NCBI RefSeq assembly: GCF_943169845.1
Contig: NZ_CALPBW010000003.1
Span: forward strand, 62,001-126,000
Length of the DNA stretch: 64,000 nt
Direction: 5' to 3'
From: Peptoniphilus rachelemmaiella
Lineage (GTDB): Bacteria; Bacillota; Clostridia; Tissierellales; Peptoniphilaceae
Shown here one piece after another: positions 9,030 to 18,300 of the stretch. The position numbers were made by a program, and so were the translations under genes. Positions within the stretch are counted from its first letter, which is position 1, and each line of letters starts with the position of its first letter. The notes beneath the pieces are model-generated. The model saw nothing but the letters and a program-made list of their open reading frames with translations, was not told the origin of the DNA and did not search any database.

Positions 9030-9212
9030 AAAAAAAGCCCCTTCGTCTGTTGACGAAGGGACGCTTTTATACGCGGTACCACCCTACTTATAGGATTCTA
9101 TCACTCAAAGCCTTAACGCGGCGGACGACCCGTAGGGTTCTAAGGAAGGTGATGCGACTTCTACTGTAATGGCACGTCTCAGCTGCTGTACCTCTCTGTG
9201 AATAGGGAGCAA
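9030..9212 (-). promoter_or_regulatory. T-box riboswitch (isoleucine) controlling ileS
   Basis: The minus-strand leader carries the invariant T-box core TGGTACCGCG (9072-9081) preceded by AGGG. A Stem I region with AGAGAGG and GCTGAGA elements has an ATC triplet (9151-9153) at the specifier position, in a GC-ATC-ACCTTC context that matches isoleucine. The leader ends in a terminator (9030-9060: CCCTTCGTC, loop, GACGAAGGG, seven T) that is mutually exclusive with the antiterminator formed by the T-box core. Uncharged tRNA-Ile would allow read-through into ileS, the phosphatase and the desulfhydrase. I could not find a convincing promoter between the Rrf2 stop and the leader. Confidence 0.95.
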
Positions 9213-9225
9213 AAGTCTTCGGCTT

Positions 9226-9642
9226 CTATTTCTCGATGAAATTTGTAATTGTCATGTCCTTTAGACGGCTCACGATGTCTTTTTGCAGGCCGTAAATGGT
9301 GCGGTGAAAAATGCAGCCTTTAATTTCTTCGGAATCAAAGCGGTTGCAATAAGGATCATTGGCGTGCATGCATCGATTTAATTCGATGGGGCCGTCAATG
9401 GCTAAGATAATATCATACAACGAAATGGTTTCGGCCGGACGATTCAGGCTATAGCCGCCTTTCGCGCCGCGGCGTGACTTGGTCAGCCCACCTATGTTCA
9501 GCTTTCGCAAGATACGCAAAGTAAATCTGGAAGGTACGCCCATAGCCTCGGCAATCGTCGGTGCGCCGACAACTTGGCCTTCATTTGCCGCTAAATAGGC
9601 GATAATTCGAAAGGCGTAGTCAATTTCCTGTGTCAGCTTCAC
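9226..9642 (-). CDS. Rrf2-family transcriptional regulator with three conserved cysteines
   Basis: A 138-residue Rrf2 winged-helix regulator: MKLTQEIDYAFRIIAYLA start, recognition region RFTLRILRKL, and the GAKGGYSL wing. C91, C99 and C110 fall in the loop that holds an Fe-S cluster in IscR and NsrR, so a cluster-sensing role (iron-sulfur, nitric oxide or redox) is plausible. The start is a GTG at 9642 preceded by AAAGGAGGATG. It lies between a SAF-domain dehydrogenase gene and the ileS T-box. No isc or suf genes are adjacent, so the target is unknown; autoregulation is usual in this family. Confidence 0.88.
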   Translation of the reverse strand: MKLTQEIDYAFRIIAYLAANEGQVVGAPTIAEAMGVPSRFTLRILRKLNIGGLTKSRRGAKGGYSLNRPAETISLYDIILAIDGPIELNRCMHANDPYCNRFDSEEIKGCIFHRTIYGLQKDIVSRLKDMTITNFIEK

Positions 9643-9676
9643 AATGTCACATCCTCCTTTATTTGTCAGGTACGAT

Positions 9677-9705
9677 ATTATACCATGTTTATATTTTTCG
9701 GTAAA
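9677..9705 (-). promoter_or_regulatory. Promoter of the Rrf2 gene
   Basis: -10 TATAAT (9677-9682) and -35 TTTACC (9700-9705) with a 17-nt spacer on the minus strand. It overlaps the last codons of the upstream dehydrogenase gene. Confidence 0.6.
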
Positions 9706-10982
9706 GCGTAAAAGCCATCGTGCTCCCGATTAAATAATTTTACCAAGGTGCTGTTTCGATCTAAAACCACATCGTCAAGGCGGAGTCGGGCGCCTTTTTT
9801 TACGGGACGGGCCAGTTTCGTCTCGCCGACGATGAGCCCGATGGGCAGCAGCTTTTCTTCGTAGGCCGTTTCGCCTTCCACCAAGGTGCCGTAGCAGGTG
9901 TCGGATCCAATGCCTTCAATGGCATCGCCGGCTTCCATGTCTTTTTTTGCGACGGCCACGGTGTGGGCCACATAGCCGACCTCCGGTGCGATGGTGGGTT
10001 CATTATACATAACAGCTTTTGCTATTGTCAAAGGGGTTTCGATATTTGTCAGGTGATAGGGCCGATAAAAAATGTAATTGGGCCCGTCGCCCATGGATAA
10101 ATAAGGCATTTCCCGACGGATCATGGGTTCGTCGCTTTCCACGGATACGAAGACGCCGGGGGCGATGCCGTGCACGAAATTAACCGTGCCGGTGCGGTTC
10201 ATCTCCCCGCCGAGATCTTTTGTGCGAAGCTTTCGGCTCAATTCATCGATGGTGGCGTGCATGCCCACGCAGCCGCCTTCATCGGGCAAAAGCCCCGTGG
10301 CATTACATACGGCATTGAGCTCGATCATGGTGTTGGTGGCATCGACAAAGGAGGTGAGCATGCGGGGGCTGATTCCCTTTTTCTCCGCCTCGTCTTTTAA
10401 CGTCGCCGGCGTGGCCTCCACATTCATGGGATTATTTTTTCCCTTTCCTGCGGCGACGACGCGAAAACCTAAAAAGGTCGCAAAGTTATACAGTTCCATA
10501 ATGGCGCCGGGCTCATCTCCGGCCGTGCCTGTGTAGCAAAGGCCTTTTTCCTTCGCCTTTTTCAAAAAGTAGGGCCCGAGGAGCACGTCGCATTCCACAT
10601 TAAAGCTGATAATGTGTTTGCCCGCGTTCAGTCCGTTTTCATTGATGCAGGCGCCGGCTTCCGTGTTGCCGGTGCAGTCGCAAATGGCATCGACCTCATT
10701 TAGTCGCCATGCCAGGGAATTGTCTGTGGTTAAAACCATCTTCCCTTCATTGACTAGACCCTCCGCCTCGTTTGCATCGGCGGTAAATGTGTATCCGTCG
10801 TCCTTTAAGCCCACATCTTTCGCCTTGGCCAAAAGGCCTTCTTCTCTTCTGGACGACCAGAGGATGACGTCTATATTATGAATTGTTTTTAATTGTGCAA
10901 CCAATCCCGATCCCATTAAGCCGGCGCCGACGACGGCGATGCGAATGGGACCGCGTTTAGACAAATCTTCTTGTAGTTTCAT
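9678..10982 (-). CDS. NAD(P)-dependent dehydrogenase with C-terminal SAF domain (COG4091-like)
   Basis: A 434-residue protein. The N-terminal Rossmann domain has GAGLMGSG (19-24) and resembles homoserine dehydrogenase. The middle carries catalytic-domain-like GTAGDEPGA and GKGKNNPMN segments, and the last ~100 residues form a SAF domain. This is the family annotated as predicted homoserine dehydrogenase with SAF domain; true homoserine dehydrogenase activity is doubtful and members are usually tied to sugar-acid or polyol catabolism. The ATG at 10982 follows GGGAGGACAAAT. No pathway partner is adjacent, so the substrate cannot be inferred. Confidence 0.75.
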   Translation of the reverse strand: MKLQEDLSKRGPIRIAVVGAGLMGSGLVAQLKTIHNIDVILWSSRREEGLLAKAKDVGLKDDGYTFTADANEAEGLVNEGKMVLTTDNSLAWRLNEVDAICDCTGNTEAGACINENGLNAGKHIISFNVECDVLLGPYFLKKAKEKGLCYTGTAGDEPGAIMELYNFATFLGFRVVAAGKGKNNPMNVEATPATLKDEAEKKGISPRMLTSFVDATNTMIELNAVCNATGLLPDEGGCVGMHATIDELSRKLRTKDLGGEMNRTGTVNFVHGIAPGVFVSVESDEPMIRREMPYLSMGDGPNYIFYRPYHLTNIETPLTIAKAVMYNEPTIAPEVGYVAHTVAVAKKDMEAGDAIEGIGSDTCYGTLVEGETAYEEKLLPIGLIVGETKLARPVKKGARLRLDDVVLDRNSTLVKLFNREHDGFYALPKNINMV

Positions 10983-11007
10983 ATTTGTCCTCCCATCATT
11001 CTTTAGA

Positions 11008-11016
11008 ATTATAGCA
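11008..11016 (-). promoter_or_regulatory. Extended -10 promoter of the SAF-domain dehydrogenase
   Basis: TGCTATAAT on the minus strand, 26 nt upstream of the start codon. No good -35, as expected for extended -10 promoters. Confidence 0.55.
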
Positions 11017-11074
11017 TACATTTTCCGTGTCTGTGGCACGAGGTGGCCACCGGCTTGTAATCTTAACGCTATTT

Positions 11075-11104
11075 TTGATTTTTACCGCCTGCTTCGGGTA
11101 TGAA
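11075..11104 (+). promoter_or_regulatory. Possible promoter of the M16C peptidase gene
   Basis: TTGATT (11075-11080), 18-nt spacer, TATGAA (11099-11104) on the plus strand, 22 nt before the start codon. Weak match. Confidence 0.3.
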
Positions 11105-11126
11105 TCATTGGAATAGGAGTGAATTT

Positions 11127-14000
11127 ATGAACAGAAATTATACATTAATCGAAAAGCGAGCCATCGACGAATTACACGGCGAGGTTTCTCTTTTAAAACA
11201 CAATCAGACGGGGGCGGAAGTCCTCCTAATCGACAATAAAAACCACAACAAAACTTTCTCCATCGGCTTTAAAACGCCGCCGGAAGATTCCACCGGCGTC
11301 GCTCACATTGTGGAACACTCCACCTTGTCCGGATCGAGAAAATACAAGACCAAGGAGCCGTTTATGGACATGGTGGCATCCAGTGTGCAGACTTTTTTAA
11401 ACGCCATGACCTATCCGGACAAGACCCTCTACCCCATTAGCTCCCGCAACGACAAGGATTTCAACCAGCTCATGGACGTGTATTTGGACGCGGTCTTTTA
11501 CCCGGCCATGAAGGACAATCCGAAGATCTTTTACCAAGAAGGTTGGCATCCGGAGATTCAAGACGATCGTCTCGTGGCAAACGGCGTGGTCTTTAACGAA
11601 ATGAAGGGCGTCTACTCCGATCCCAACAATCGCATCAGCGACATGATTCGCGAAAAGCTCCACCCGACGGGCACCTATTCCCACGATTCCGGCGGCAATC
11701 CGAAAAATATTCCCGAGCTCACCTACGAGGATTTTTTGACTTTCCACGGACGCTACTACCACCCGTCCAACAGCTACATTCTTCTCGCCGGCGACTTGGA
11801 TTTCGACGAGCGCTTGGATTATTTAGACAAAAACTATTTAAGCCACTTCGATTACAAGGACCCCGCCTCGGCCATTGTCGGCCACGATTTCTACGACGGC
11901 CTCGCGGAATTTCACGAGACCTACGATTTAAGTGAAGGGGAAGATCCCGCGGGGAAAAATTACTTCGCCTTCGCCCTTACCGCCAAGGTGGATCCCGCGC
12001 CGGAAGATCTTCTTCTGCGCAATTTCTTCCAAGAGCTCTTCATCGAATCGGAAAACGGCCTGTTGAAAAAGCCGCTGCAGGCGGCGGGCATCGGCGAAGA
12101 TGTGTACTCGGAGCTTTCCGCCACCAACACCTGGGATTTTTCCGTGGTGGCCTACCGCGCCGATGAACATCGCTTCGAAGAATTTAAATCCATCGTCACG
12201 GACACCTTCACCCGCTACGCCGAGGAAGGCATCGACGAAGATGTCCTTGAAGCGACCCTTGAAAAATTTGAATTTACCGTGCGCCGCGGCGGCGGCAGCC
12301 ACGCCGATCTAATTTCCTACATCGGCGCCTTAAACACCTGGCTCTACGGCCAAAGCCCCTTGGACGGTTTGGAACTCTTGCCCCTTTTGAAAAAGCTCCG
12401 TGAAAAAATCGGCACGACCTACTACCAAGAAAAGATCCGGGAATTTTTCCTCGAGCCCACCCACCGCATCTTTATGAATGTGGCACCGGAGATCGGCAAA
12501 CAGAAAAAAGAAGAGGCGGCACTCGCCGAAAAACAACGGGCGAAACTTGCGGCCCTTTCCGAATCGGAGAGAAAAGACATCGAAACCTTAGTCGAGGACC
12601 TGAGGGCGTACCAAATGGCGCCGGATTCTGCCGAAGCCAAGGCCACCATTCCGAAATTGGATCTAAAGGATTTAGGCGAGGGCATTACGAAAATTCCACG
12701 GACCGTCACGGAGATCGAGAAGGTGACCCTGACGGAAAATCCGCTGAATACCAACGGCATCGTCTACACAAATCTGGCCTTCGACATGGGCCATTTGTCG
12801 GAAGACGAATTGGCCTACGCCTCTCTCTTAGGGGAAGTCTTGACGAAAGTGGCCACAGAAAATTACGACGAGGCGGCGCTGGAAACGGAAATTTTCCTCT
12901 CCGGCGGCGGCTTCACCTTCGATACGCCGGTGGAAGAAACCGACGACGGATATAAGCCCTACTTCTTTATCTCCACCGGTGCCCTACCGCGGCAGCTTCA
13001 AAGAGGCTACGCCGTCTTGGATGAAATCCTTACGAAGAGCCGCTTAACCGACGCCAACAGGCTCAAGACCATTTTAGAGGGGCTCAAGGCGGACATCGCC
13101 AACACCCTCTTGCAATCGGGCCACCTCATCGTCTCCAATCGCGTGCGCACCCACTTCAGTGAGGGTGCCTATGTGGATGACATCATGAACGGTCTGGCCT
13201 TCTTCGACTTCGTCTGCGATTTGGTGGATGAAAAAGATTACGCCGCCGCCGGGAAAAAGCTCGAAGACGTGGCGAAAAAGCTCTTTGCAAAAGATCGCCT
13301 CACCGCCAATCTCATCGCCGAGAAAGAGGATTTGAAAGCGGCGGAAGAGGCCATCGCGCCTTTCCTGCGATCCTTCAAACACCTCGGCGCGAAAGACTAC
13401 ACCGTGGCCTTTAAACCGGAAAAGGTGCGAGAAGCCTTTACTCTAAATTCCCAAGTCAACTACATTGCCAAGGGCGGCAATTTTAAGGCCCTAAATAAAG
13501 CCTACACCGGCGATATGGCCGTCCTTGCCAATGTCATCAGCAATCTCTATTTGCACCGGGAAATCCGCGCCAAGGGCGGCGCCTACGGTGCCGGCATTCG
13601 CATTGCAAAAAGCGGCAATGTGGCCACCTACTCCTATCGCGATCCCCATGTAAAAGAAACCATTCAAGCCTACGACACCATCGGCGATTTCCTCCGCGCC
13701 CTGGAGCTTTCCGACAGAGACTTGGCGGACATGATCATCGGCGTCATGAACACCTTCGATCCCCACATGGCCCCCGCCGCCTACGGCATCTTGGACTTTA
13801 AGCGGTTCTTAAACGGCACCGGCGTCGAATCCCTTGAGGCCCTTCGCCGTGAGGCCCTGGCCACCACCGTGGAAGCCTTAAGGGGCTACGGCGATATGCT
13901 GGACGCCTTAATGGCGGAAGAGCAAATGGTCGCCATGGGCTCCGAAGCCGCACTGAAAGAAGCCGATGCCTTCGATCGCTACGAAAGTTTAAATCGATAA
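11127..14000 (+). CDS. M16C-family zinc metallopeptidase (presequence protease-like)
   Basis: A 957-residue inverzincin of the PreP/falcilysin (M16C) type, which degrades short peptides inside a closed chamber. The inverted zinc motif HIVEH is at 60-64 and the third ligand glutamate is E158 in FNEMKGVYSD. The length and the two homologous halves joined by a helical, charged linker (~455-510) match M16C, as does the late Arg/Tyr region (RAKGGAYGAG). The ATG at 11127 follows AGGAGTGAATTT; an earlier in-frame ATG lacks a ribosome site. There is no signal peptide, so it is likely cytoplasmic. It stands alone on the plus strand and ends in its own terminator. Confidence 0.93.
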   Translation: MNRNYTLIEKRAIDELHGEVSLLKHNQTGAEVLLIDNKNHNKTFSIGFKTPPEDSTGVAHIVEHSTLSGSRKYKTKEPFMDMVASSVQTFLNAMTYPDKTLYPISSRNDKDFNQLMDVYLDAVFYPAMKDNPKIFYQEGWHPEIQDDRLVANGVVFNEMKGVYSDPNNRISDMIREKLHPTGTYSHDSGGNPKNIPELTYEDFLTFHGRYYHPSNSYILLAGDLDFDERLDYLDKNYLSHFDYKDPASAIVGHDFYDGLAEFHETYDLSEGEDPAGKNYFAFALTAKVDPAPEDLLLRNFFQELFIESENGLLKKPLQAAGIGEDVYSELSATNTWDFSVVAYRADEHRFEEFKSIVTDTFTRYAEEGIDEDVLEATLEKFEFTVRRGGGSHADLISYIGALNTWLYGQSPLDGLELLPLLKKLREKIGTTYYQEKIREFFLEPTHRIFMNVAPEIGKQKKEEAALAEKQRAKLAALSESERKDIETLVEDLRAYQMAPDSAEAKATIPKLDLKDLGEGITKIPRTVTEIEKVTLTENPLNTNGIVYTNLAFDMGHLSEDELAYASLLGEVLTKVATENYDEAALETEIFLSGGGFTFDTPVEETDDGYKPYFFISTGALPRQLQRGYAVLDEILTKSRLTDANRLKTILEGLKADIANTLLQSGHLIVSNRVRTHFSEGAYVDDIMNGLAFFDFVCDLVDEKDYAAAGKKLEDVAKKLFAKDRLTANLIAEKEDLKAAEEAIAPFLRSFKHLGAKDYTVAFKPEKVREAFTLNSQVNYIAKGGNFKALNKAYTGDMAVLANVISNLYLHREIRAKGGAYGAGIRIAKSGNVATYSYRDPHVKETIQAYDTIGDFLRALELSDRDLADMIIGVMNTFDPHMAPAAYGILDFKRFLNGTGVESLEALRREALATTVEALRGYGDMLDALMAEEQMVAMGSEAALKEADAFDRYESLNR

Positions 14001-14002
14001 AG

Positions 14003-14027
14003 AAATCCCCCCCGAGGGGATTTTTTT
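14003..14027 (+). terminator. Terminator of the M16C peptidase gene
   Basis: AATCCCC, loop CCCGA, GGGGATT and a seven-T run. Confidence 0.85.
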
Positions 14028-14038
14028 ATGCCCGCAAA

Positions 14039-14068
14039 CAAAAAAGCACTCGGTTGCCCGAATGCTTT
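14039..14068 (-). terminator. Terminator of ftsH
   Basis: Minus-strand RNA forms AAAGCATTCGG, loop GCAA, CCGAGTGCTTT followed by T residues. It sits back-to-back with the plus-strand terminator of the convergent gene. Confidence 0.8.
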
Positions 14069-14072
14069 TGCT

Positions 14073-15980
14073 TTACTTTTCTTCGTTTAAGGCCTCGGAG
14101 GCTTCGTGGGAAAGATCGTCTTTCTCGATGCGCTCGCCGGTTCCCAAGGGATCGTCGGTGAGGCTGCCGCCGTTAAACAGGGTTTCGAATTCCTTGCCGC
14201 TAATGGTTTCTCGATCCAAAAGGGCGTCGGAAACCCGAAGCAAGGTATCCATATTTTCTTTCAAAAGGCCCTTCGCCTTGTTGTAGGCATCCCCTACAAA
14301 GCGGCGCATTTCTTCGTCGATTTCGGCGGCCACTTCTTCGGAATAATCCTTGGTGTGACTCATGTCCCTCGCGACGAAAACTGAATCGGAATCGCTGCCG
14401 TAGGTTAAGGTGCCGATCTTTTCGCTCATGCCGTAGGTGGTGACCATTTCACGGGCGAGCTTCGTGGCCCGCTCGATGTCGTTGGAGGCGCCGGTGGAAA
14501 TGTCGCCGAGGACCAAATCTTCCGCCACCCGTCCCCCTAAGAGGCTCACCAATTCATTTTGCATTTCCGTTTTTGTGGTGAAGTGCATAATGTCGTCGTC
14601 GGGCAAAAAGGCCGTAAAGCCGCCGGCACGCCCGCGGGGAATGATGGTGATCATGTGCACCGAATCGTAGCCCGGGAGCATTCTGGAAACCACGGCGTGG
14701 CCCGCTTCGTGTACCGCCGTCAGCTTGCGCTCTTTTTCTTTAATGACGGCGCTGGTCTTTTCGGGACCGGCCACCACTTTAATGCTGGCTTCGTTGACGA
14801 TGTCCATGGGGATCTTTCTTAGATTCGCCCGAGCCGCCAAAAGGGCCGACTCGTTCATGAGATTTTCCAGATCCGCCGGGGTGAAGCCCGCCGTACGCTT
14901 AGCCACCACGGTCATGTCCACGTCCTCAGCCAAAGGCTTTTTCTTGCCGTGGAGCTCTAAAATTTCTTTTCGCGCCCGCACGTCGGGAAGGCCCACGTAA
15001 ATTTGGCGGTCAAAACGGCCGGGACGCAAGAGGGCCGGGTCCAAAATGTCGGCGCGGTTGGTGGCTGCCATGACGATGACCCCTTCATTGGTGCCGAAGC
15101 CGTCCATTTCCACGAGCAATTGATTCAGCGTCTGTTCGCGCTCGTCGTGGCCGCCGCCGAGACCCGCGCCCCGTCTGCGCCCTACGGCGTCGATTTCGTC
15201 GATAAAAATAATACAGGGGGCGTTGTTTTTTGCCGTCTCAAAAAGATCCCGCACGCGGCTTGCGCCGACGCCCACATACATTTCCACAAAGTCGGAACCG
15301 CTCATAATGTAAAACGGCACTTTCGCTTCGCCTGCCACGGATTTGGAGAGATAGGTCTTCCCCGTACCCGGCGGGCCGACGAGGAGTACCCCTTTGGGAA
15401 TCCTGGCGCCCATGGAGACGAATTTATTGGGGTTTCTCAGAAAATCCACGATTTCCGAGAGCTCTTCCTTTTCTTCTTTCAGCCCCGCCACATCTTTAAA
15501 GGTGATCTTTTTCGTTTCGTCGTCTTCCATAACCCGGGCCTTGCTCTTGCCGAAATTCATCATGCGGCCGCCGGCGCCCTGTTGGGAGCGCATAAAGCTA
15601 AAGAATAAATAGCCCATAAACAACATGACCACAAAGGTGGGCAGGAAGCTGGCGATGGTAGGCCCTTGGGGATTCACCGGCGTGGAGGACAGAGCGATTT
15701 CGCCCTTTTCCACGGGCCCCTTCAGGTATTGATCGTAAAAAGAATCGCCGATGACCGGAGGAATATTCGCCCGGAAAACGTCTTTATTTTTCTTCGTAAC
15801 CAGAGCTTCAGAACCTTTTAAGTCGATGGACTTGATCTGATCCTTTTGAATCATTTCCACAAGCTTCGTGTAACTGATCTCTTCCGTCGAACGTTGAGAC
15901 GGATTCATAAAGTAGATGCCGAAAATCAGCATGCCGAGAAGCACGAGATAAAAGGCGACGCCGCTCCATTTTCTATTCAA
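14073..15980 (-). CDS. ftsH: ATP-dependent zinc metalloprotease FtsH
   Basis: A 635-residue membrane-anchored AAA+ protease for membrane and regulatory protein turnover. Two transmembrane segments (~7-25 and ~109-130) flank a small external domain. The AAA module has Walker A GPPGTGKT (202-209), Walker B IFIDEID (258-264) and an SRH with [18 protein letters not shown]. The protease domain has HEAGH (424-428) and a later zinc-ligand Asp. The start is a TTG at 15980, 9 nt after GAGGAGG; no ATG is better placed. It is the last gene of the tilS-hpt-ftsH cluster, the same order as in Bacillus. Confidence 0.97.
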   Translation of the reverse strand: MNRKWSGVAFYLVLLGMLIFGIYFMNPSQRSTEEISYTKLVEMIQKDQIKSIDLKGSEALVTKKNKDVFRANIPPVIGDSFYDQYLKGPVEKGEIALSSTPVNPQGPTIASFLPTFVVMLFMGYLFFSFMRSQQGAGGRMMNFGKSKARVMEDDETKKITFKDVAGLKEEKEELSEIVDFLRNPNKFVSMGARIPKGVLLVGPPGTGKTYLSKSVAGEAKVPFYIMSGSDFVEMYVGVGASRVRDLFETAKNNAPCIIFIDEIDAVGRRRGAGLGGGHDEREQTLNQLLVEMDGFGTNEGVIVMAATNRADILDPALLRPGRFDRQIYVGLPDVRARKEILELHGKKKPLAEDVDMTVVAKRTAGFTPADLENLMNESALLAARANLRKIPMDIVNEASIKVVAGPEKTSAVIKEKERKLTAVHEAGHAVVSRMLPGYDSVHMITIIPRGRAGGFTAFLPDDDIMHFTTKTEMQNELVSLLGGRVAEDLVLGDISTGASNDIERATKLAREMVTTYGMSEKIGTLTYGSDSDSVFVARDMSHTKDYSEEVAAEIDEEMRRFVGDAYNKAKGLLKENMDTLLRVSDALLDRETISGKEFETLFNGGSLTDDPLGTGERIEKDDLSHEASEALNEEK

Positions 15981-16033
15981 TAGTACAAACCTCCTCTGCT
16001 ATCGTATCTGTCAGTATATCATAATTTGCCGAG

Positions 16034-16597
16034 TTATTTCTCATACACTTCCGGCTTTAATACGCCGACATAAGGAAGGTTTCTATATTTTTCGGCAAAA
16101 TCGATGCCGTAGCCCACGACAAATTTATCCGCTACTTCGTAGCCGATATAGTCTACATTCACCGCCCGCTCCCTGCGAGACGGCTTGGTGAGCAAGGTGG
16201 CGATGGCGACTTTTTTTACGCCGCGGCTTTCCATTACTTTCGTTAAATAGCTCAGGGTGAGCCCCGTATCCACAATGTCTTCCACGATTAAAACGGATTT
16301 CCCTTCCACGGTGGTGGAAAGGTCTTTTAAAATCCGCACCTCGCCGCTGGAGGTGGTGGAAGTGCCGTAGCTTGAGACGTCCATAAAGTCGATTTCCATG
16401 GGCAAATCGATGGCTTGAATTAAATCCGCCATAAAGGCAAAAGCGCCCTTTAAAATGCCGATGACGATTAAATTTTCGCCGCGAAAATCTTCCGTTACGG
16501 CCTTGCCGATGCGCGCAACGGCTGCCATAATTTCTTCTTTCGATACCAATATTTCTGCTACATCTTGTTCAATGGAATCCACGCGAGTTTCTGCCAT
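16034..16597 (-). CDS. hpt: Hypoxanthine phosphoribosyltransferase
   Basis: A 187-residue type I phosphoribosyltransferase that converts hypoxanthine (and probably guanine) plus PRPP to the nucleotide. The PRPP-binding loop VLIVEDIVDTGLTL spans 102-115, and the LKGAFAF and DFMDVSSYG motifs are typical of Hpt. The ATG at 16597 follows AGGAGGAAAAATC and lies 40 nt inside the end of tilS, so the two are translated in an overlapping fashion. It fits the purine/nucleoside salvage theme of the BMP transporter at 33-37 kb. Confidence 0.95.
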   Translation of the reverse strand: MAETRVDSIEQDVAEILVSKEEIMAAVARIGKAVTEDFRGENLIVIGILKGAFAFMADLIQAIDLPMEIDFMDVSSYGTSTTSSGEVRILKDLSTTVEGKSVLIVEDIVDTGLTLSYLTKVMESRGVKKVAIATLLTKPSRRERAVNVDYIGYEVADKFVVGYGIDFAEKYRNLPYVGVLKPEVYEK

Positions 16598-17841
16598 GAT
16601 TTTTCCTCCTGCCTCTCGGCTTTTCTGAGTCCTACGACCCACACCACTTCGCCCGCCTCGGTAACGACGGGCCAGCGGTCGCGTCGTCTGCGTTCGATTT
16701 TTGCGTCGATAAATACATCTTTTACTTTCTTGCGGCCCACGTTCAGGCGAATCACATCGCCGGGGCGCCTGCTGCGAATCACCACGCCTGCGGGATCTTT
16801 GACATAAATAAAATCCTCTCCGTCGCCTAAATAGAAGCGGTGGCCCATAAACTCGGCCCTGCCGTCGACTAACTTAGCTTCCGCCTCGGTTTTGCTTTCT
16901 TCCTCGGGAATGAAAAAGGCGACGGTGCCGTAGCTTTTTTCCACGCGCAGGCCGGGAAGATCCAGCCCCTTGCCCGTCTGAGTATGTTCTAATTCGTCGA
17001 TGGCGGCAATGTGCTCGTAGCTGATGTTTTTCACATGGCCCCTCACCTTTTCAATCCCCAGGCGAAAGGCGCGCCGCCTTAGGGCGTCGGGGGCGCGGAA
17101 GATCGCCTCATCGAAGAAGACGGATCCGTTATCTTCCCTTGCGAGGGCGGCGTAGAGCTTCGCCCCTTCCCCGGACAGATAGCTTTCATCCTCTTCCGCC
17201 ATGGCCCGAAAAGAGGCCATGACCCGGTCAAAGGCGGGGTTAATGGCCTTCATCTCGGGCACGATTGAAAGCCGCAGGCGATTTCGCGAGTAGGTGGGCT
17301 CAAAATTCGTCTCGTCCAACACATAGGGAATGTTTTTTTCGGCGAGGGCCGATAAAATCGCCTCCTTGGTCATGGAAAGCAAGGGACGAAAGAGATCGCC
17401 TTCCAACACGTTCATGCCCGCCATGCCCTTTAGGCCCGTGCCTCGAATCAATCTCAGGAGCATGGTCTCCACCTGATCGTCCAAGTGGTGGGCCAAGGCG
17501 ATGAGCCCGCCGGGGGCTTTGTGGCGACGGAAAAAATCGTAGCGCAATTCGCGCCCCGCCTCTTCCGTGCCTAATTTATTTTCTCGGGCGTAGGCGCCCA
17601 CATCGGCCCGCTCAACGACAAGGGGCACGCCCCAACGCTTGCAAATGTCTTCCGTAAAGGCCATGTCCCTGTCCGCCGTCTCCCTCAGGCCGTGATGCAA
17701 ATGGGCCGCCTTTAAATCAAAGGGGCAATGCTTTCGGTACTCTTTTAAAAGATAGAGCAGGTACATGGAATCCGGCCCGCCGGAGCACGCCGCGAGGACG
17801 TGGCTGTTTTCATGGATGATGCCCTTAAATAGATCTTCCAC
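16558..17841 (-). CDS. tilS: tRNA(Ile)-lysidine synthetase
   Basis: A 427-residue enzyme that modifies C34 of the CAU-anticodon tRNA-Ile to lysidine, so that it reads AUA as isoleucine. The N-type ATP pyrophosphatase signature SGGPDS is at 20-25. LHHGLR, LAHHLDDQVETMLLRL and GMAGM are TilS hallmarks, and a C-terminal substrate-binding domain ends the chain. The start is a GTG at 17841, 7 nt after GGAGG. A terminator hairpin lies only a few bases upstream of that ribosome site. Followed directly by hpt and ftsH. Confidence 0.95.
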   Translation of the reverse strand: MEDLFKGIIHENSHVLAACSGGPDSMYLLYLLKEYRKHCPFDLKAAHLHHGLRETADRDMAFTEDICKRWGVPLVVERADVGAYARENKLGTEEAGRELRYDFFRRHKAPGGLIALAHHLDDQVETMLLRLIRGTGLKGMAGMNVLEGDLFRPLLSMTKEAILSALAEKNIPYVLDETNFEPTYSRNRLRLSIVPEMKAINPAFDRVMASFRAMAEEDESYLSGEGAKLYAALAREDNGSVFFDEAIFRAPDALRRRAFRLGIEKVRGHVKNISYEHIAAIDELEHTQTGKGLDLPGLRVEKSYGTVAFFIPEEESKTEAEAKLVDGRAEFMGHRFYLGDGEDFIYVKDPAGVVIRSRRPGDVIRLNVGRKKVKDVFIDAKIERRRRDRWPVVTEAGEVVWVVGLRKAERQEEKSWQKLAWIPLNKM

Positions 17842-17854
17842 AAAGGCCTCCGTT

Positions 17855-17881
17855 CAAAAAAAGAGCGTCGCTCGGCGACGC
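17855..17881 (-). terminator. Intra-operon terminator/attenuator between the S1 gene and tilS
   Basis: Minus-strand GCGTCGC, loop CGA, GCGACGC, then a T-run that ends about 6 nt before the tilS Shine-Dalgarno. No promoter fits in the remaining space, so tilS must rely on read-through or upstream transcription. Confidence 0.8.
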
Positions 17882-17886
17882 ATACT

Positions 17887-18297
17887 TTATCTTCTCTTGG
17901 TCTTACCCTGTCTTACATTTCGACGTTGCTTGGCGCTTTCAATCTTTTCATTGCTGACCTTCATGAATTTGCTCAACATGTCGTCGAAGCTGGACGCATC
18001 GGATTTATGGACTTCTCTGTTCAGTTGAACCGCCTGGGGAAGGGGCTTTTTTTGTTCCGATTTCGGTTGGGCCTGTTTCATGCTCAAGGCGATTTTTCCG
18101 CCGTCTTCGATGGTAAGCACCTTGACCTTAACCTTTTGCCCTTTGGACAAATGATCCGAGACTTCCTTGACGTATTCATCGGAAATTTCCGAAATATGTA
18201 CCAGTCCGTTGTGATCCTCGTCGAGTTGTACGAATGCGCCGAATTTCACGATACCCGTGACCACGCCTTCTAATATAGCTCCTACTTCAATTGCCAT
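17887..18297 (-). CDS. S1 RNA-binding domain protein (YabR/CvfD-like)
   Basis: A 136-residue protein whose first ~75 residues form an S1 OB-fold (VGAILEGVVTGIVKFGAFVQL, NGLVHISEIS, GQKVKVKVL and KIALSMKQ elements). A basic tail follows, ending RRNVRQGKTKRR. In Firmicutes this small S1 protein sits after divIC and associates with ribosomes or mRNA (YabR, general stress protein 13, CvfD). The gene starts 3 nt after the divIC stop; the ribosome site AAGGT is modest, so coupling to divIC is likely. Confidence 0.88.
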   Translation of the reverse strand: MAIEVGAILEGVVTGIVKFGAFVQLDEDHNGLVHISEISDEYVKEVSDHLSKGQKVKVKVLTIEDGGKIALSMKQAQPKSEQKKPLPQAVQLNREVHKSDASSFDDMLSKFMKVSNEKIESAKQRRNVRQGKTKRR

Positions 18298-18300
18298 AGA

